From Autumnicola lenta (GTDB taxonomy: Bacteria; Bacteroidota; Bacteroidia; Flavobacteriales; Flavobacteriaceae), in NCBI RefSeq assembly GCF_031846515.1, contig NZ_JAVRHO010000002.1:62001-126000 (forward strand): a DNA stretch of 64,000 nucleotides. The letters run 5' to 3'. Shown in pieces: positions 16,843 through 25,649 of the stretch; positions within the stretch are counted from its first letter, which is position 1, and the number at the start of each line of letters is the position of its first letter. The position numbers were made by a program, and so were the translations under genes. The notes under the pieces are model-generated. The model saw only the letters and a program-made list of their open reading frames with translations, ran no database searches and was not told the DNA's origin.

Positions 16843-19059
16843 TTAGTCTTTAAGAGAAAAGGCTACGTAATCCCCGCCTGGTTTTTGTCCTCTACCTCCA
16901 CCTGCGGCTATTACTACATATTGTTTCCCATCAACTTGGTAAGTAATTGGAGTAGCAAAACCACCTGCAGGAAGCTGATGCTCCCATAACACCTTACCTG
17001 TATTCTTATCAAAAGCCCGAATCCTTTCATCTTTAGTAGCCGCTATAAACACAAGGCCCCCGGCTGTCGCCACAGGTCCTCCGTAATTTTCAGTTCCAGT
17101 AACAGGTATGCCTCTTTCAGTGAGTTTAGGATATTCTCCCAATGGTACCCTCCACAAATATTCACCTGTACCTAAATCAATCGCATTTAGTGTTCCCCAA
17201 GGTGGCTTAATTCCCGGGTAGCCCTCTTGGTCTGTTAACTTTTTCCAGAATTTTATGACATATTTCGCCGGAAATCCAAATTTCTTTTTATCAGCTGATC
17301 CTGAATTATCCAACTCTACGCTAATTTCAGAAGCTCCTCTATGCCCCTTAGAAGAAGGCTCCTTCAGGTTTAATAAATAACCAGCAATTGCTTCCCGGTC
17401 CTGTTCAGAAATATGCTGAAAGGAAGGCATCCTGCCGCTCCCGGTCTCTAAAATTCCATTAATTTCTTCCTTAGAAAGTTTCGCTGCAATATTTTCCAGC
17501 GTTGGAAATTCAGAACCACTTCCTCTTCTATCTTTACCATGACAAGATGCACAATTTTCCAAATAAAGGGCATTACCATGTGTAAGCGAGGCAAATTCTG
17601 CCTTCATACTTGAAGTATCTATCATTTGAAGAACCCAGGGGTCATTATTAGAATTTTGGTAAAGGACACCGCTTGGATCTATGGCATTTCCGCCCCACTC
17701 TGCTCCCCCACTGTAGCCAAAAGCCAAAGTACCTTCTGTACTTGGTGGGGTAAATTTGTGGTCTGTCTGATATTTATTGTAGATATTCTTAATGTAGGCA
17801 TGAGATTCAGGAGAAAGATTGGTAATAATATCTTCAGTAAAAACCTGGTGGGAAAGAGGATCGGGTTTAACTGGAAATTTTTGTGTGGGATATGGATGTT
17901 CACCTGGTAAACCTTCAGTTGGAACAGGCCGTTCTTCTACTGGAAAAAGGGATTCTCCTGTATCTCTGTTTAATACATAGATTAACCCGTCCTTAGTTAC
18001 CTGGACCACCACATCTACCATTTGACCATTATAATTTATTGTCGTAAGGTTTGGAGGACTGGGAAGATCCCTGTCCCAAAGATCATGGTGGATGGTTTGA
18101 TAATACCATTTTAGTTCCCCTGTTTCAGCATCAAGTGCAATAACGCAATTACCAAACAGGTTTTTACCTTTCCTTTTTGCACCATAAAAATCAGATGATG
18201 GTGAGCCTGTCCCCAAATATACCACACCTCGTTCTTCATCCAACGACATACCACTCCAGCTATTTGCTCCTCCTACTTCCTTATAAGCATCTTTTGGCCA
18301 GGTGTCATATCCTACTTCCCCCGGCTTTGGAATAGTATGAAATATCCATTTTAGTTCTCCCGTGATGATATCAAATGCCCGAATGTGCCCCGGAGCTGCA
18401 TGACCAGATTCTGAGACAGTAGAACCAATAACTAAAGTATTTTCGTAAACAACACCGGGACTGGTAGCATTAACAATTACTTCGTCCAGATCATAATTCT
18501 CTGATAAGAGCCCTTCCCGGAAATCCACTATACCTTTTTCGCCAAAGTTATTATCCGGTATACCACTGCGGGCATCGATACTAAAGAGCTTGGCGCCCAC
18601 AGTATAAAGGATACGTTTATCCTCGCCGCTTTCCCAGTAAGCGACACCCCGGCTAGCGGTAATATGATGTCTCCCATCTTCATTTCCCGGTTCAAATATC
18701 CACAATTCATCTCCCGTACCAGCATTTAGTGCAAACAACTTCAACTCCGGGGTGGTTCCAAAAAGCACTCCGTTTACCACTATAGGCTGACACTGAATCT
18801 GACCGGACCGACTTTTATCTCCCGAAGCCTCTGTAGCATCATACATCCATGCCACTTCTAACCTATGGACATTTTTCCTATTTATCTGATCTAATGGAGA
18901 ATATCGATTACCTGCTTTGTTCCCGCCATAAACCGGATAATCCTCACCAGTTTCCATTGAGGCTATTGTTCCTGAACTTTCTGAATTTCTGCACCCAATT
19001 AGAAAAAGCAGACTTAGGGACAGAGGTAATAAAATTCTGTTCATTAAAATTCTGTTCAT
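16843..19059 (-). CDS. PQQ-dependent dehydrogenase with fused cytochrome c, lipoprotein
   Basis: An eight-bladed quinoprotein of the membrane glucose/quinate dehydrogenase type. After a lipobox (LFLIGC) the entry motif YGGNKAGNRYSPLDQIN is present. The C-terminal blocks GGPVATAGGLVFIAATKD and LPAGGFATPITY closely follow the mGDH pattern. Inserted in the propeller is a cytochrome c with C503-A-S-C506-H507 and GRMPSF as the likely Met ligand. It would oxidise an aldose or polyol outside the cytoplasm and pass electrons to the respiratory chain. No PQQ biosynthesis genes are in the window, so the cofactor must be made elsewhere or scavenged. The first codons are a 15-base tandem duplication giving MNRILMNRIL; either ATG (19059 or 19044) may be used. 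Confidence 0.9.
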   Translation of the reverse strand: MNRILMNRILLPLSLSLLFLIGCRNSESSGTIASMETGEDYPVYGGNKAGNRYSPLDQINRKNVHRLEVAWMYDATEASGDKSRSGQIQCQPIVVNGVLFGTTPELKLFALNAGTGDELWIFEPGNEDGRHHITASRGVAYWESGEDKRILYTVGAKLFSIDARSGIPDNNFGEKGIVDFREGLLSENYDLDEVIVNATSPGVVYENTLVIGSTVSESGHAAPGHIRAFDIITGELKWIFHTIPKPGEVGYDTWPKDAYKEVGGANSWSGMSLDEERGVVYLGTGSPSSDFYGAKRKGKNLFGNCVIALDAETGELKWYYQTIHHDLWDRDLPSPPNLTTINYNGQMVDVVVQVTKDGLIYVLNRDTGESLFPVEERPVPTEGLPGEHPYPTQKFPVKPDPLSHQVFTEDIITNLSPESHAYIKNIYNKYQTDHKFTPPSTEGTLAFGYSGGAEWGGNAIDPSGVLYQNSNNDPWVLQMIDTSSMKAEFASLTHGNALYLENCASCHGKDRRGSGSEFPTLENIAAKLSKEEINGILETGSGRMPSFQHISEQDREAIAGYLLNLKEPSSKGHRGASEISVELDNSGSADKKKFGFPAKYVIKFWKKLTDQEGYPGIKPPWGTLNAIDLGTGEYLWRVPLGEYPKLTERGIPVTGTENYGGPVATAGGLVFIAATKDERIRAFDKNTGKVLWEHQLPAGGFATPITYQVDGKQYVVIAAGGGRGQKPGGDYVAFSLKD
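19030..19059 (-). repeat. 15-bp tandem duplication spanning a start codon
   Basis: Two perfect, adjacent copies of a 15-base unit (19030-19044 and 19045-19059) each carry an in-frame ATG, so the gene has two equivalent starts. It looks like a recent slippage event and keeps the frame. Confidence 0.9.
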
Positions 19060-19291
19060 TAATTCGCTTCTCGTTTATGAAGTATTAATTTAATTAGCGC
19101 CTTGGTAGTGGATTATCTATAGGATCTGAAATAATTAGATATTCGATATGCTTTACTCCAGCATTTAAGGGAATACTAACGACATTAATAACTGGTTTAT
19201 TTAAATACAATACTGAAACCCTTGATCCCTCAAAGCATTGCTAAGAGCAACCACAGCTTAATCTCTTTATCAGAAACTAAAAATTTAAAAA

Positions 19292-20224
19292 TCACCAGGT
19301 TCTCTTGCTCAAAACTTTATCCAGCTCTGCTCTGGTCATAGATCCAAGTTCAGGATGTTTTTCTAACCAATCCAGAAAGTCAGATTTTAATTGATTACCC
19401 CACTGGCTATCAATTTCACCAGTGGTATAACGTCTGGTTTTCACCATTTCAAATCCAAACTGATCCTTAAGAGCTACAAATTCGGCTGTAGCGATTACCT
19501 GTTCAGCTAAATGAGCAGGAACAAAAAGAACACCTTCTTTTTTTGCTATTACCAAGTCACCTGGCAACACAATTGCTTCCCCCATGCGTATAGGAGTATT
19601 GAGCCCCATTAAGACCATTTCCTCGAGAAAGGAAGGATGAAAATCTCGTACAAAAGCATTAAAGCCTTCAATCTCGCTTATTGCTTCCAGGTCTCTTGAA
19701 CTACCATTAAAGACCACGCCATTACCCGATTTGTTATAAATAGACGTTGCCAGGGTAGCCCCCATAAGTGTTCCTGCATCTATTTTTCCATAGCCATCAG
19801 CCACATAAACATCTCCCTGTGTTAATTCTTCAATTGGCCATGAATTTGTGTTGCCTTTTCTACCTCGGGATTTTATCCCTCTGTTTTTTATGTTCTCTTC
19901 AATATCTGGTCTACTTGGCATAAACATAGCAGTAAGGGCGCGACCCACAACCGGCACATCGTCTTTGACCATTTTCCAATTTCCTTCAAATTGATTAGTA
20001 TAGCCTTCATTATGCAGTACGGTCCAGGCGTCATCAATTCCTATTTTTTTGGCTCTTTCCAACAGATCATCCCCAATTTTGGGGCGGCCATCGGGAAATC
20101 TTTCGCCTTCCCAACTGGAAGTAAGAAAAATAAGTTCCTCCTCAGAAATAGTTTGTGCATAAACAGAATCTGCACAACAGATACTTATAAAAAAAGATAA
20201 TACCAGAGCAATTCTAAATTTCAT
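19292..20224 (-). CDS. Exported RraA-family aldolase, copy 1
   Basis: An RraA/HMG-aldolase-fold protein of 310 residues with a Sec signal peptide (cleavage near VYAQ). RraA-fold proteins include metal-dependent class II pyruvate aldolases (4-hydroxy-4-methyl-2-oxoglutarate aldolase) as well as the RNase E inhibitor. Here the catalytic pattern is kept: VADGYGKIDAGTLMG, then NGSSRD with Arg177 and metal-binding Asp178, and PGDLVIAKKEGVLFVP. Export rules out a role in RNase E control. It has a paralogue 63 bases upstream in the transcript and lies beside two exported dehydratases, so cleavage of a 2-keto-3-deoxy sugar acid is the favoured inference. Confidence 0.88.
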   Translation of the reverse strand: MKFRIALVLSFFISICCADSVYAQTISEEELIFLTSSWEGERFPDGRPKIGDDLLERAKKIGIDDAWTVLHNEGYTNQFEGNWKMVKDDVPVVGRALTAMFMPSRPDIEENIKNRGIKSRGRKGNTNSWPIEELTQGDVYVADGYGKIDAGTLMGATLATSIYNKSGNGVVFNGSSRDLEAISEIEGFNAFVRDFHPSFLEEMVLMGLNTPIRMGEAIVLPGDLVIAKKEGVLFVPAHLAEQVIATAEFVALKDQFGFEMVKTRRYTTGEIDSQWGNQLKSDFLDWLEKHPELGSMTRAELDKVLSKRTW

Positions 20225-20287
20225 ATTAATAATTTTAAACAGATTAATTTTGTTCTTGAAACAGGCATTGGAAAAACTAGTATGAGC

Positions 20288-21217
20288 CTAATCCTGTTTT
20301 TCCAAGTAAGCCTCTATTTGATCATTAGTTACAGCCAGTTCCCTAGGATAATCAGCCACCCATGCCCGAAATTCATTTTTAATTTCATCAGACCAATCGC
20401 CATGTACTTCCCCCGAGGGATAATTTCCCTGTTGCAAGAGCAGTCTTTCAAATTCATCGCGCAAGCCCGTCAATTCCGAAGCAGTAACAAGTCCTTCCAC
20501 CAGGTGAGCAGGAATAAATACCACCCCATAATCATTTGCAAATGCCACATCTCCGGGAAAAACAGTGACCTCACCAATACGTATTGGGGCATTGATAGAG
20601 GTTGGTGTCATACTTTTAATATAGGAAGGATCGTGCCCCTTTACCCATGCGTTAAAACCCTCTGTAGCTTTTAATTCTTGCATATCCCTAACAGAACCAT
20701 TAAAAATAACTCCTTTGCCCGTTTTACCATGTATAGCGTTTCCCAAACTGGACCCTATTAAGGTACCATCTTTAATTTTTCCATATCCATCTGCAACATA
20801 AATATCGCCCTTAGTTAGCATATCAATAGGCCAAATGTTTATTCCCCCATGCTGAGAATGCCCTTCGGCCTTGCCCTGCGCTTTAACAATACTATCCAAA
20901 TCTGGTCTGGAAGGCATAAATTGGGTTGTTACCACGCGCCCCACCATTGTTTCACCAGGCTTTAAAATCACCCAGTCGAGTTCAACCTGGTTATTATATC
21001 CCCTGCGTCCCAGATAACCCCATATCTGTTCCAGCGTTGCATTCTCTAAACGTTCCAGATACAGGTCCGGAACCTTAGGACGCCCATCTTCAAATCGCTC
21101 TCCTTCCCACTGAGAGGTAAGGGTCCTGATATACTCGGGTGATGATGCCACGCGTTGAGCCTCGGAAAAGAAAAAGGTTAGAGAAAATGCAATAAGCAGC
21201 GTAATCTTCTTATTCAT
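20288..21217 (-). CDS. Exported RraA-family aldolase, copy 2
   Basis: Paralogue of the preceding gene with the same catalytic pattern at the same places: VADGYGKIKDGTLIG, NGSVRD with Arg177-Asp178, and PGDVAFANDYGVVFIP. The frame is open to 21313, overlapping the dehydratase gene. The ATG at 21217 gives a textbook signal peptide (MNKKITLLIAFS, cleavage near SEAQ), so I chose it. Both copies share a leading block, TSQWEGERFEDGRPKV or similar, absent from cytoplasmic RraA and perhaps specific to this exported subfamily. Two copies could form a hetero-oligomer or act on stereoisomeric substrates. Confidence 0.88.
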   Translation of the reverse strand: MNKKITLLIAFSLTFFFSEAQRVASSPEYIRTLTSQWEGERFEDGRPKVPDLYLERLENATLEQIWGYLGRRGYNNQVELDWVILKPGETMVGRVVTTQFMPSRPDLDSIVKAQGKAEGHSQHGGINIWPIDMLTKGDIYVADGYGKIKDGTLIGSSLGNAIHGKTGKGVIFNGSVRDMQELKATEGFNAWVKGHDPSYIKSMTPTSINAPIRIGEVTVFPGDVAFANDYGVVFIPAHLVEGLVTASELTGLRDEFERLLLQQGNYPSGEVHGDWSDEIKNEFRAWVADYPRELAVTNDQIEAYLEKQD

Positions 21218-21281
21218 AATATAGTTATTTAAATGAGTTAATTTTCGTCTTTGTTTCTGTAGTATAAAAATGGAGAACCAA

Positions 21282-22442
21282 CTATTTCGCTTCCTTAGAA
21301 ACAGATTCCGCAAGTCCGCGCATATAACCTAAAGCCCAAAGATTTCCCAGGGCCATATAACCGGGACTTGTATTTTCTTCTCCTGCCATAGTAGGAACGT
21401 GATCCGGTCTCATAGAACCTTTAAATCCGACATCATAGTAAGCCTTCATAGCCTGGTACATATCTATGTCTCCCTCGTCGTGGAAAGTTTCAGTGAATTT
21501 AGTGCTAGGCAAAACCCCGCTCAATTCCTCAACATTCCTAAAATGTACAAAATGTATTTTACCCTCGTTCCCCCACCTTCTTATTAAGGTTGGTACATCT
21601 GCACCCATTAGAGAAAAATTACCCTGGCACATGGTGACCCCATTATAGTCGCTTGGTACTATCTTTAACATCTTATCAAAATTATCAACAGTATTCATAA
21701 TGCGTGGAATACCTTGAATTTTAGGAACCTGAGGATCATCAGGATGTAATGCCAATTTCATTCCTATCTTTTCTGCTTCGGGCACAACGGCTTTTAAAAA
21801 ATATTCAAGAGTACCCCATAATCTCTCTGCTGGAATATCACCATATTCTGTTAAAGGTTTATGTTCTATTTCATCATAATCAAACGCTGTCACAAGAGCC
21901 CCGCCTCGACCAGGGCGTTCCACATTTGTTCGCGCCCAGCTTATTTCAGGCATCCAGTTATAGCAAATTACATCAATTCCAGCCCTCTTAAGGTTTTTCA
22001 TGAAAATAATAAAATTAGCTATTTCCTCATCTCTCCCTTTAAGACCAAGTTTAGTTTTGGAATACAGGGAAGGAGGCCCTTCTACAACATGATAATCCAA
22101 TCCAACGTCCTTATAAGCTTGTTTAACCCCAGCTATTACTTCGTAATCCCAAGGGTTTGCATTAGGCATTCCCGCTTCCCCCGGATCAAGACCGGCAACA
22201 GCTCCAAGCACGTCCATTTGTCTGGCCAACTTAATCAAGTACTGATTTTTAGCATTTTTAAGACCACCAAAATAGGCATTGCTAAATTTGATACCGGCAT
22301 CTTTGGCCATACCATTTAGCTTTCTATTCGTACTTGCAACTTTGGCGTCCTTTCCAAAAGATGTAAAAATCCCCCCGCTAACAGCTAATGTGGCTGTGAG
22401 CCCGGCACTCTTCTTTAAGAAACTCCTTCGATTCTCCTTCAT
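21282..22442 (-). CDS. Tat-exported mannonate dehydratase-like (UxuA family)
   Basis: UxuA-family proteins dehydrate D-mannonate to 2-keto-3-deoxygluconate. This 386-residue copy keeps the family's active-site blocks: CYNWMP, LHPDDP, MCQGNFS, HFRNVE and RPDHVP. Unlike cytoplasmic UxuA it starts with a twin-arginine signal (NRRSFLKKSAGLTATLAVSG), implying export as a folded, metal-loaded enzyme. It sits between the enolase-superfamily dehydratase and the RraA aldolases in the SusCD transcript. The catalytic assignment is strong by family; the exact aldonate it meets in the periplasm is not known. Confidence 0.9.
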   Translation of the reverse strand: MKENRRSFLKKSAGLTATLAVSGGIFTSFGKDAKVASTNRKLNGMAKDAGIKFSNAYFGGLKNAKNQYLIKLARQMDVLGAVAGLDPGEAGMPNANPWDYEVIAGVKQAYKDVGLDYHVVEGPPSLYSKTKLGLKGRDEEIANFIIFMKNLKRAGIDVICYNWMPEISWARTNVERPGRGGALVTAFDYDEIEHKPLTEYGDIPAERLWGTLEYFLKAVVPEAEKIGMKLALHPDDPQVPKIQGIPRIMNTVDNFDKMLKIVPSDYNGVTMCQGNFSLMGADVPTLIRRWGNEGKIHFVHFRNVEELSGVLPSTKFTETFHDEGDIDMYQAMKAYYDVGFKGSMRPDHVPTMAGEENTSPGYMALGNLWALGYMRGLAESVSKEAK

Positions 22443-22546
22443 ATCCTGATTAATAAAATATTAGGTTTAACAAAACCTCCTTTAAACGTTCTTACCATCC
22501 AGAATCGCAACAAGTTTTAAAGGAGGCTGTACTTCACTATTTATGA

Positions 22547-24040
22547 TTAGCTATATATCCTATCATGAGAACGTACTTCATTCCACTCCGGAGTGGGTGC
22601 AAAAAACGTATCATCTCTTGGATCCAGATGTTCTTTTACTACATCCATGTTTAATTCTATTCCCAATCCAGGAGCCGTGGGAGGAACATTAGCATAACCT
22701 TTTGTAATCATTTCACCGCCACCTGTCATAGTTACCAAATCTTCCCACCATGGAACATCTACTGAATGATGTTCTAAGGAAAGAAAGTTTTGAGTTGCCG
22801 CGGCACAATGAACATTTGCCATAAAAGAGACAGGCGTACCTGCCTGGTGCATAGCCATTCCCATTCCATATTCCTCGGCATAATCCCCTATTCTCTTTGT
22901 TTCCAACAAACCACCTGATGATGCTAAATCTGGATGAACAATATCAACCGCCTTGGCATGAATTAACGGTTTGAAGTTTTCTAGTAGGTATATATCCTCT
23001 CCGGTAGTAGTAGGAGTTTCTAGAGCCCGGGTAAGGGTTATCCAGTCTTCTGTATGATCCCATGGAGCCATATCTTCCAACCAGGCAAGTCTATATTTTT
23101 CCAATGCTTTACCTAGCCGGATGTGATTATTAACATCAAAGTGGCCATAATGATCTGTAGATATGGGGATATCATATCCCACCATATTTCTAACATTCTC
23201 GACTACCTGCTGTAAATGTTCCAGTCCTTTTTCTGTTATTTGTACTTGAGTAAATGGATGCCTCGTATTACCGTAGGACATATAATTTCTTTGGTCACCC
23301 CATTGGGCAAGCTGTCCTCTTTCGTTTTTCCAAAATTCAGCATTTACCAATGCGCCTGGCACATCGACTAAATCTGCAATAGAAACATCCATTTTTAGCC
23401 AGGTATATCCCTCATCTTCAACCCGCTTCTTAATCAACCTTCGTTGTTCTTCCGGGGAATCAGCTTCAGGCGTATCAGCATATAAACGAACCTTGTCCCT
23501 ATATTGCCCCCCCAACAATTGCCAGCAAGGAACATCATAAGCCTTACCGCAAATATCCCAAAGAGCCATTTCAACTGCACATACACCACCTGCTGCACGT
23601 GATTGTCCTCCAAACTGCTTAATAGTTTTGAAAATCTTCTCCACATTGCATGGGTTCATTCCTAAGATTCTACTTTTCAACATCAAGGCATATCGAGCAT
23701 CTGCTCCATCTCTTACTTCCCCCCAACCATATATACCTTGATTTGTATCTATACGAATAATAGCAGTGCCGCCCATGACATCTGTTAATGCATAACGCAT
23801 ATCGGTAATCTTAAGGTCGGAAGGAGCTGAGGAACGACTAACTTTTGAAGTAGTTTGGGCAATGGTATCCTGAAAAGAAAGCCCAGAAGTCAAAAATATA
23901 CCGCCCAAAGCAGTTTTTTTCAAGAAGTTTCGTCGATCCCTAGTTGTAGAGGGGTTATTAATTTCAGCCAATTTAGCGGCCGTGTTTGCTTTTTCATCTT
24001 GCTTGTTCTTTAGAATAAGCTCTTGGAGTAAAGTTTTCAT
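22547..24040 (-). CDS. Tat-exported enolase-superfamily sugar-acid dehydratase
   Basis: A mandelate racemase/muconate lactonising enzyme family member of 497 residues, close to galactonate and ManD-type mannonate/gluconate dehydratases. After an unusual 36-residue leader comes a twin-arginine signal (RRNFLKKTALGG). Barrel features are WLKMDV (catalytic Lys), STDHYGHF (first metal Asp), WLEDMAPWD and TGEDIY (metal Glu residues), and MHQAGTPVS (catalytic His). These enzymes take an alpha proton and eliminate water from an aldonate. Export, and placement directly after SusD, link it to handling of a sugar acid outside the cytoplasm. Confidence 0.87.
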   Translation of the reverse strand: MKTLLQELILKNKQDEKANTAAKLAEINNPSTTRDRRNFLKKTALGGIFLTSGLSFQDTIAQTTSKVSRSSAPSDLKITDMRYALTDVMGGTAIIRIDTNQGIYGWGEVRDGADARYALMLKSRILGMNPCNVEKIFKTIKQFGGQSRAAGGVCAVEMALWDICGKAYDVPCWQLLGGQYRDKVRLYADTPEADSPEEQRRLIKKRVEDEGYTWLKMDVSIADLVDVPGALVNAEFWKNERGQLAQWGDQRNYMSYGNTRHPFTQVQITEKGLEHLQQVVENVRNMVGYDIPISTDHYGHFDVNNHIRLGKALEKYRLAWLEDMAPWDHTEDWITLTRALETPTTTGEDIYLLENFKPLIHAKAVDIVHPDLASSGGLLETKRIGDYAEEYGMGMAMHQAGTPVSFMANVHCAAATQNFLSLEHHSVDVPWWEDLVTMTGGGEMITKGYANVPPTAPGLGIELNMDVVKEHLDPRDDTFFAPTPEWNEVRSHDRIYS

Positions 24041-24081
24041 CGATTATTGTTTATTATTATGTTAGAGAAGTATTTATAATT

Positions 24082-25623
24082 CTAATTTGGAACATCCCAA
24101 AAAACAGGCGTTCCAAGATTATCACCACCAATATTGGCCGCAGCTGCTTCCACATTGGATTGGTTAACAGATAGTTCCCGTACCGGGTAAGGCAAACGAA
24201 GAATAAAATCATCAACAGAAGGATCTTGTCCCGGAAAGTCAATTGGATCAAGGTCCGGATATCCGCTTCTACGAAAATTTGCCCATGCCTCTTGCCAAAT
24301 ACGAAAAGAAGCAATCCAATATTGCTCGTTAATTTGTTCAAGAGCGCGTGATGGATCAAAAGCAACTTCAGGACCCTGTAGATAAGCCTCTTGTTGTTCA
24401 GAGGTGATATTTAATGTTTCCCCATAAAGCGCTGTCTGCGTCATGTGCCCTTTTATGCCGGCTTCATAATGTTCCTGAGCAGATCCTGTTGAAATATATC
24501 CTCTCTGATTGGCTTCGGCCAAAAGCAGCTGTGTTTGTGCGTATGTTACAAGATATTCTGGCGCATCCAACCGGGCAACTGTTGCTCGATTAAATTGTGA
24601 ATATTTAAATGCAGTACCAATCTTACCAGGAAAGTCTTGATCAGATTCTATGCTATTTTCGTCATAACCATAAGGCATTCCAATTTGATCTTCGGGATCG
24701 GTATTTGTCTCTCCAACCCCAGACAATGTATTGGAAGGGTTTTCATAAAGAACAGCGATGTACTCCAAACGTGGATCATTGGTATTTTTTAAATATTCAA
24801 CAAATGGTTCTCCCAGATAATAATTAGCACGTTCACCACCTAATAACAAACTTGATGAGGCATTAGGGAAAGTAGCATTAAATTGTATATATGCGTTGTC
24901 GTCATTAGAGGACATCACACCACCTCTTGACGGATCCACTGCAGTTTGAACTATTGCAGCAGCCTTATCTTCATTTAAGGCAGTATAGCGCATTCCTGCT
25001 CTTAATAAGAGAGAATTACCAAATTTTTTCCATTTAGAAATATCCCCATCATAAAAGAGATCTCCACCTACTATATCCCCATTAGGATCCAAAGCTTCTA
25101 CGGCTTGTTCATATTCATTTAAAACATCTTCATAGATTGCGCTTTGATCGTCATACACAGGAAAATATTCTTGTTGAGTAAAGCCTTGTGCTGCATTTGT
25201 ATAAGGAACGTCTCCATAAGTATCAACCAAAAATTGATAACAATAAGCTCTCATTATACGAGCCATGTTGTAGAGATTACTCCTGTCCGGATCATCTTGC
25301 GTTTTTCGAATTACATCTTCTAATTCCCTAATTGGTCCGTTATAAAGGTCAGTAAACGCAAGGCTGGAATTAATATCATTATAAGAATTTCTATTACCCC
25401 CTTCAAGTACACCCCCATAAGGCACATTAATTTGTTGAACAATTTCCCCCTGATAATGATATGTGGGAATAGCGGAACTCTGTTGAGCGTCGGAAAATTG
25501 ATAAACAGGATCCAAGGAAACCGGCTCTATCGGATTTGTATTTATTTCTTCAAAGTCTTTATCACAGCTAATTAAACCCAATGAAATAGCTAAAAAAGAC
25601 GGGATTATATAATTAATTTTCAT
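24082..25623 (-). CDS. SusD-like outer-membrane lipoprotein
   Basis: The signal peptide ends in the lipobox LGLISC, and the body matches the SusD-like_2 group: early DKDFEEINTNP, helical TPR-like stretches, and the C-terminal EQYWIASFRIWQEAWANFRRSGYPDL block followed by LPYPVRELSVN. At 513 residues it has the family length. It forms the surface lid over the SusC channel and captures ligand before TonB-driven import. It lies 26 bases after susC in the same transcript. Confidence 0.93.
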   Translation of the reverse strand: MKINYIIPSFLAISLGLISCDKDFEEINTNPIEPVSLDPVYQFSDAQQSSAIPTYHYQGEIVQQINVPYGGVLEGGNRNSYNDINSSLAFTDLYNGPIRELEDVIRKTQDDPDRSNLYNMARIMRAYCYQFLVDTYGDVPYTNAAQGFTQQEYFPVYDDQSAIYEDVLNEYEQAVEALDPNGDIVGGDLFYDGDISKWKKFGNSLLLRAGMRYTALNEDKAAAIVQTAVDPSRGGVMSSNDDNAYIQFNATFPNASSSLLLGGERANYYLGEPFVEYLKNTNDPRLEYIAVLYENPSNTLSGVGETNTDPEDQIGMPYGYDENSIESDQDFPGKIGTAFKYSQFNRATVARLDAPEYLVTYAQTQLLLAEANQRGYISTGSAQEHYEAGIKGHMTQTALYGETLNITSEQQEAYLQGPEVAFDPSRALEQINEQYWIASFRIWQEAWANFRRSGYPDLDPIDFPGQDPSVDDFILRLPYPVRELSVNQSNVEAAAANIGGDNLGTPVFWDVPN

Positions 25624-25649
25624 AATTTCTAAAATTTAATGAACCTAAT

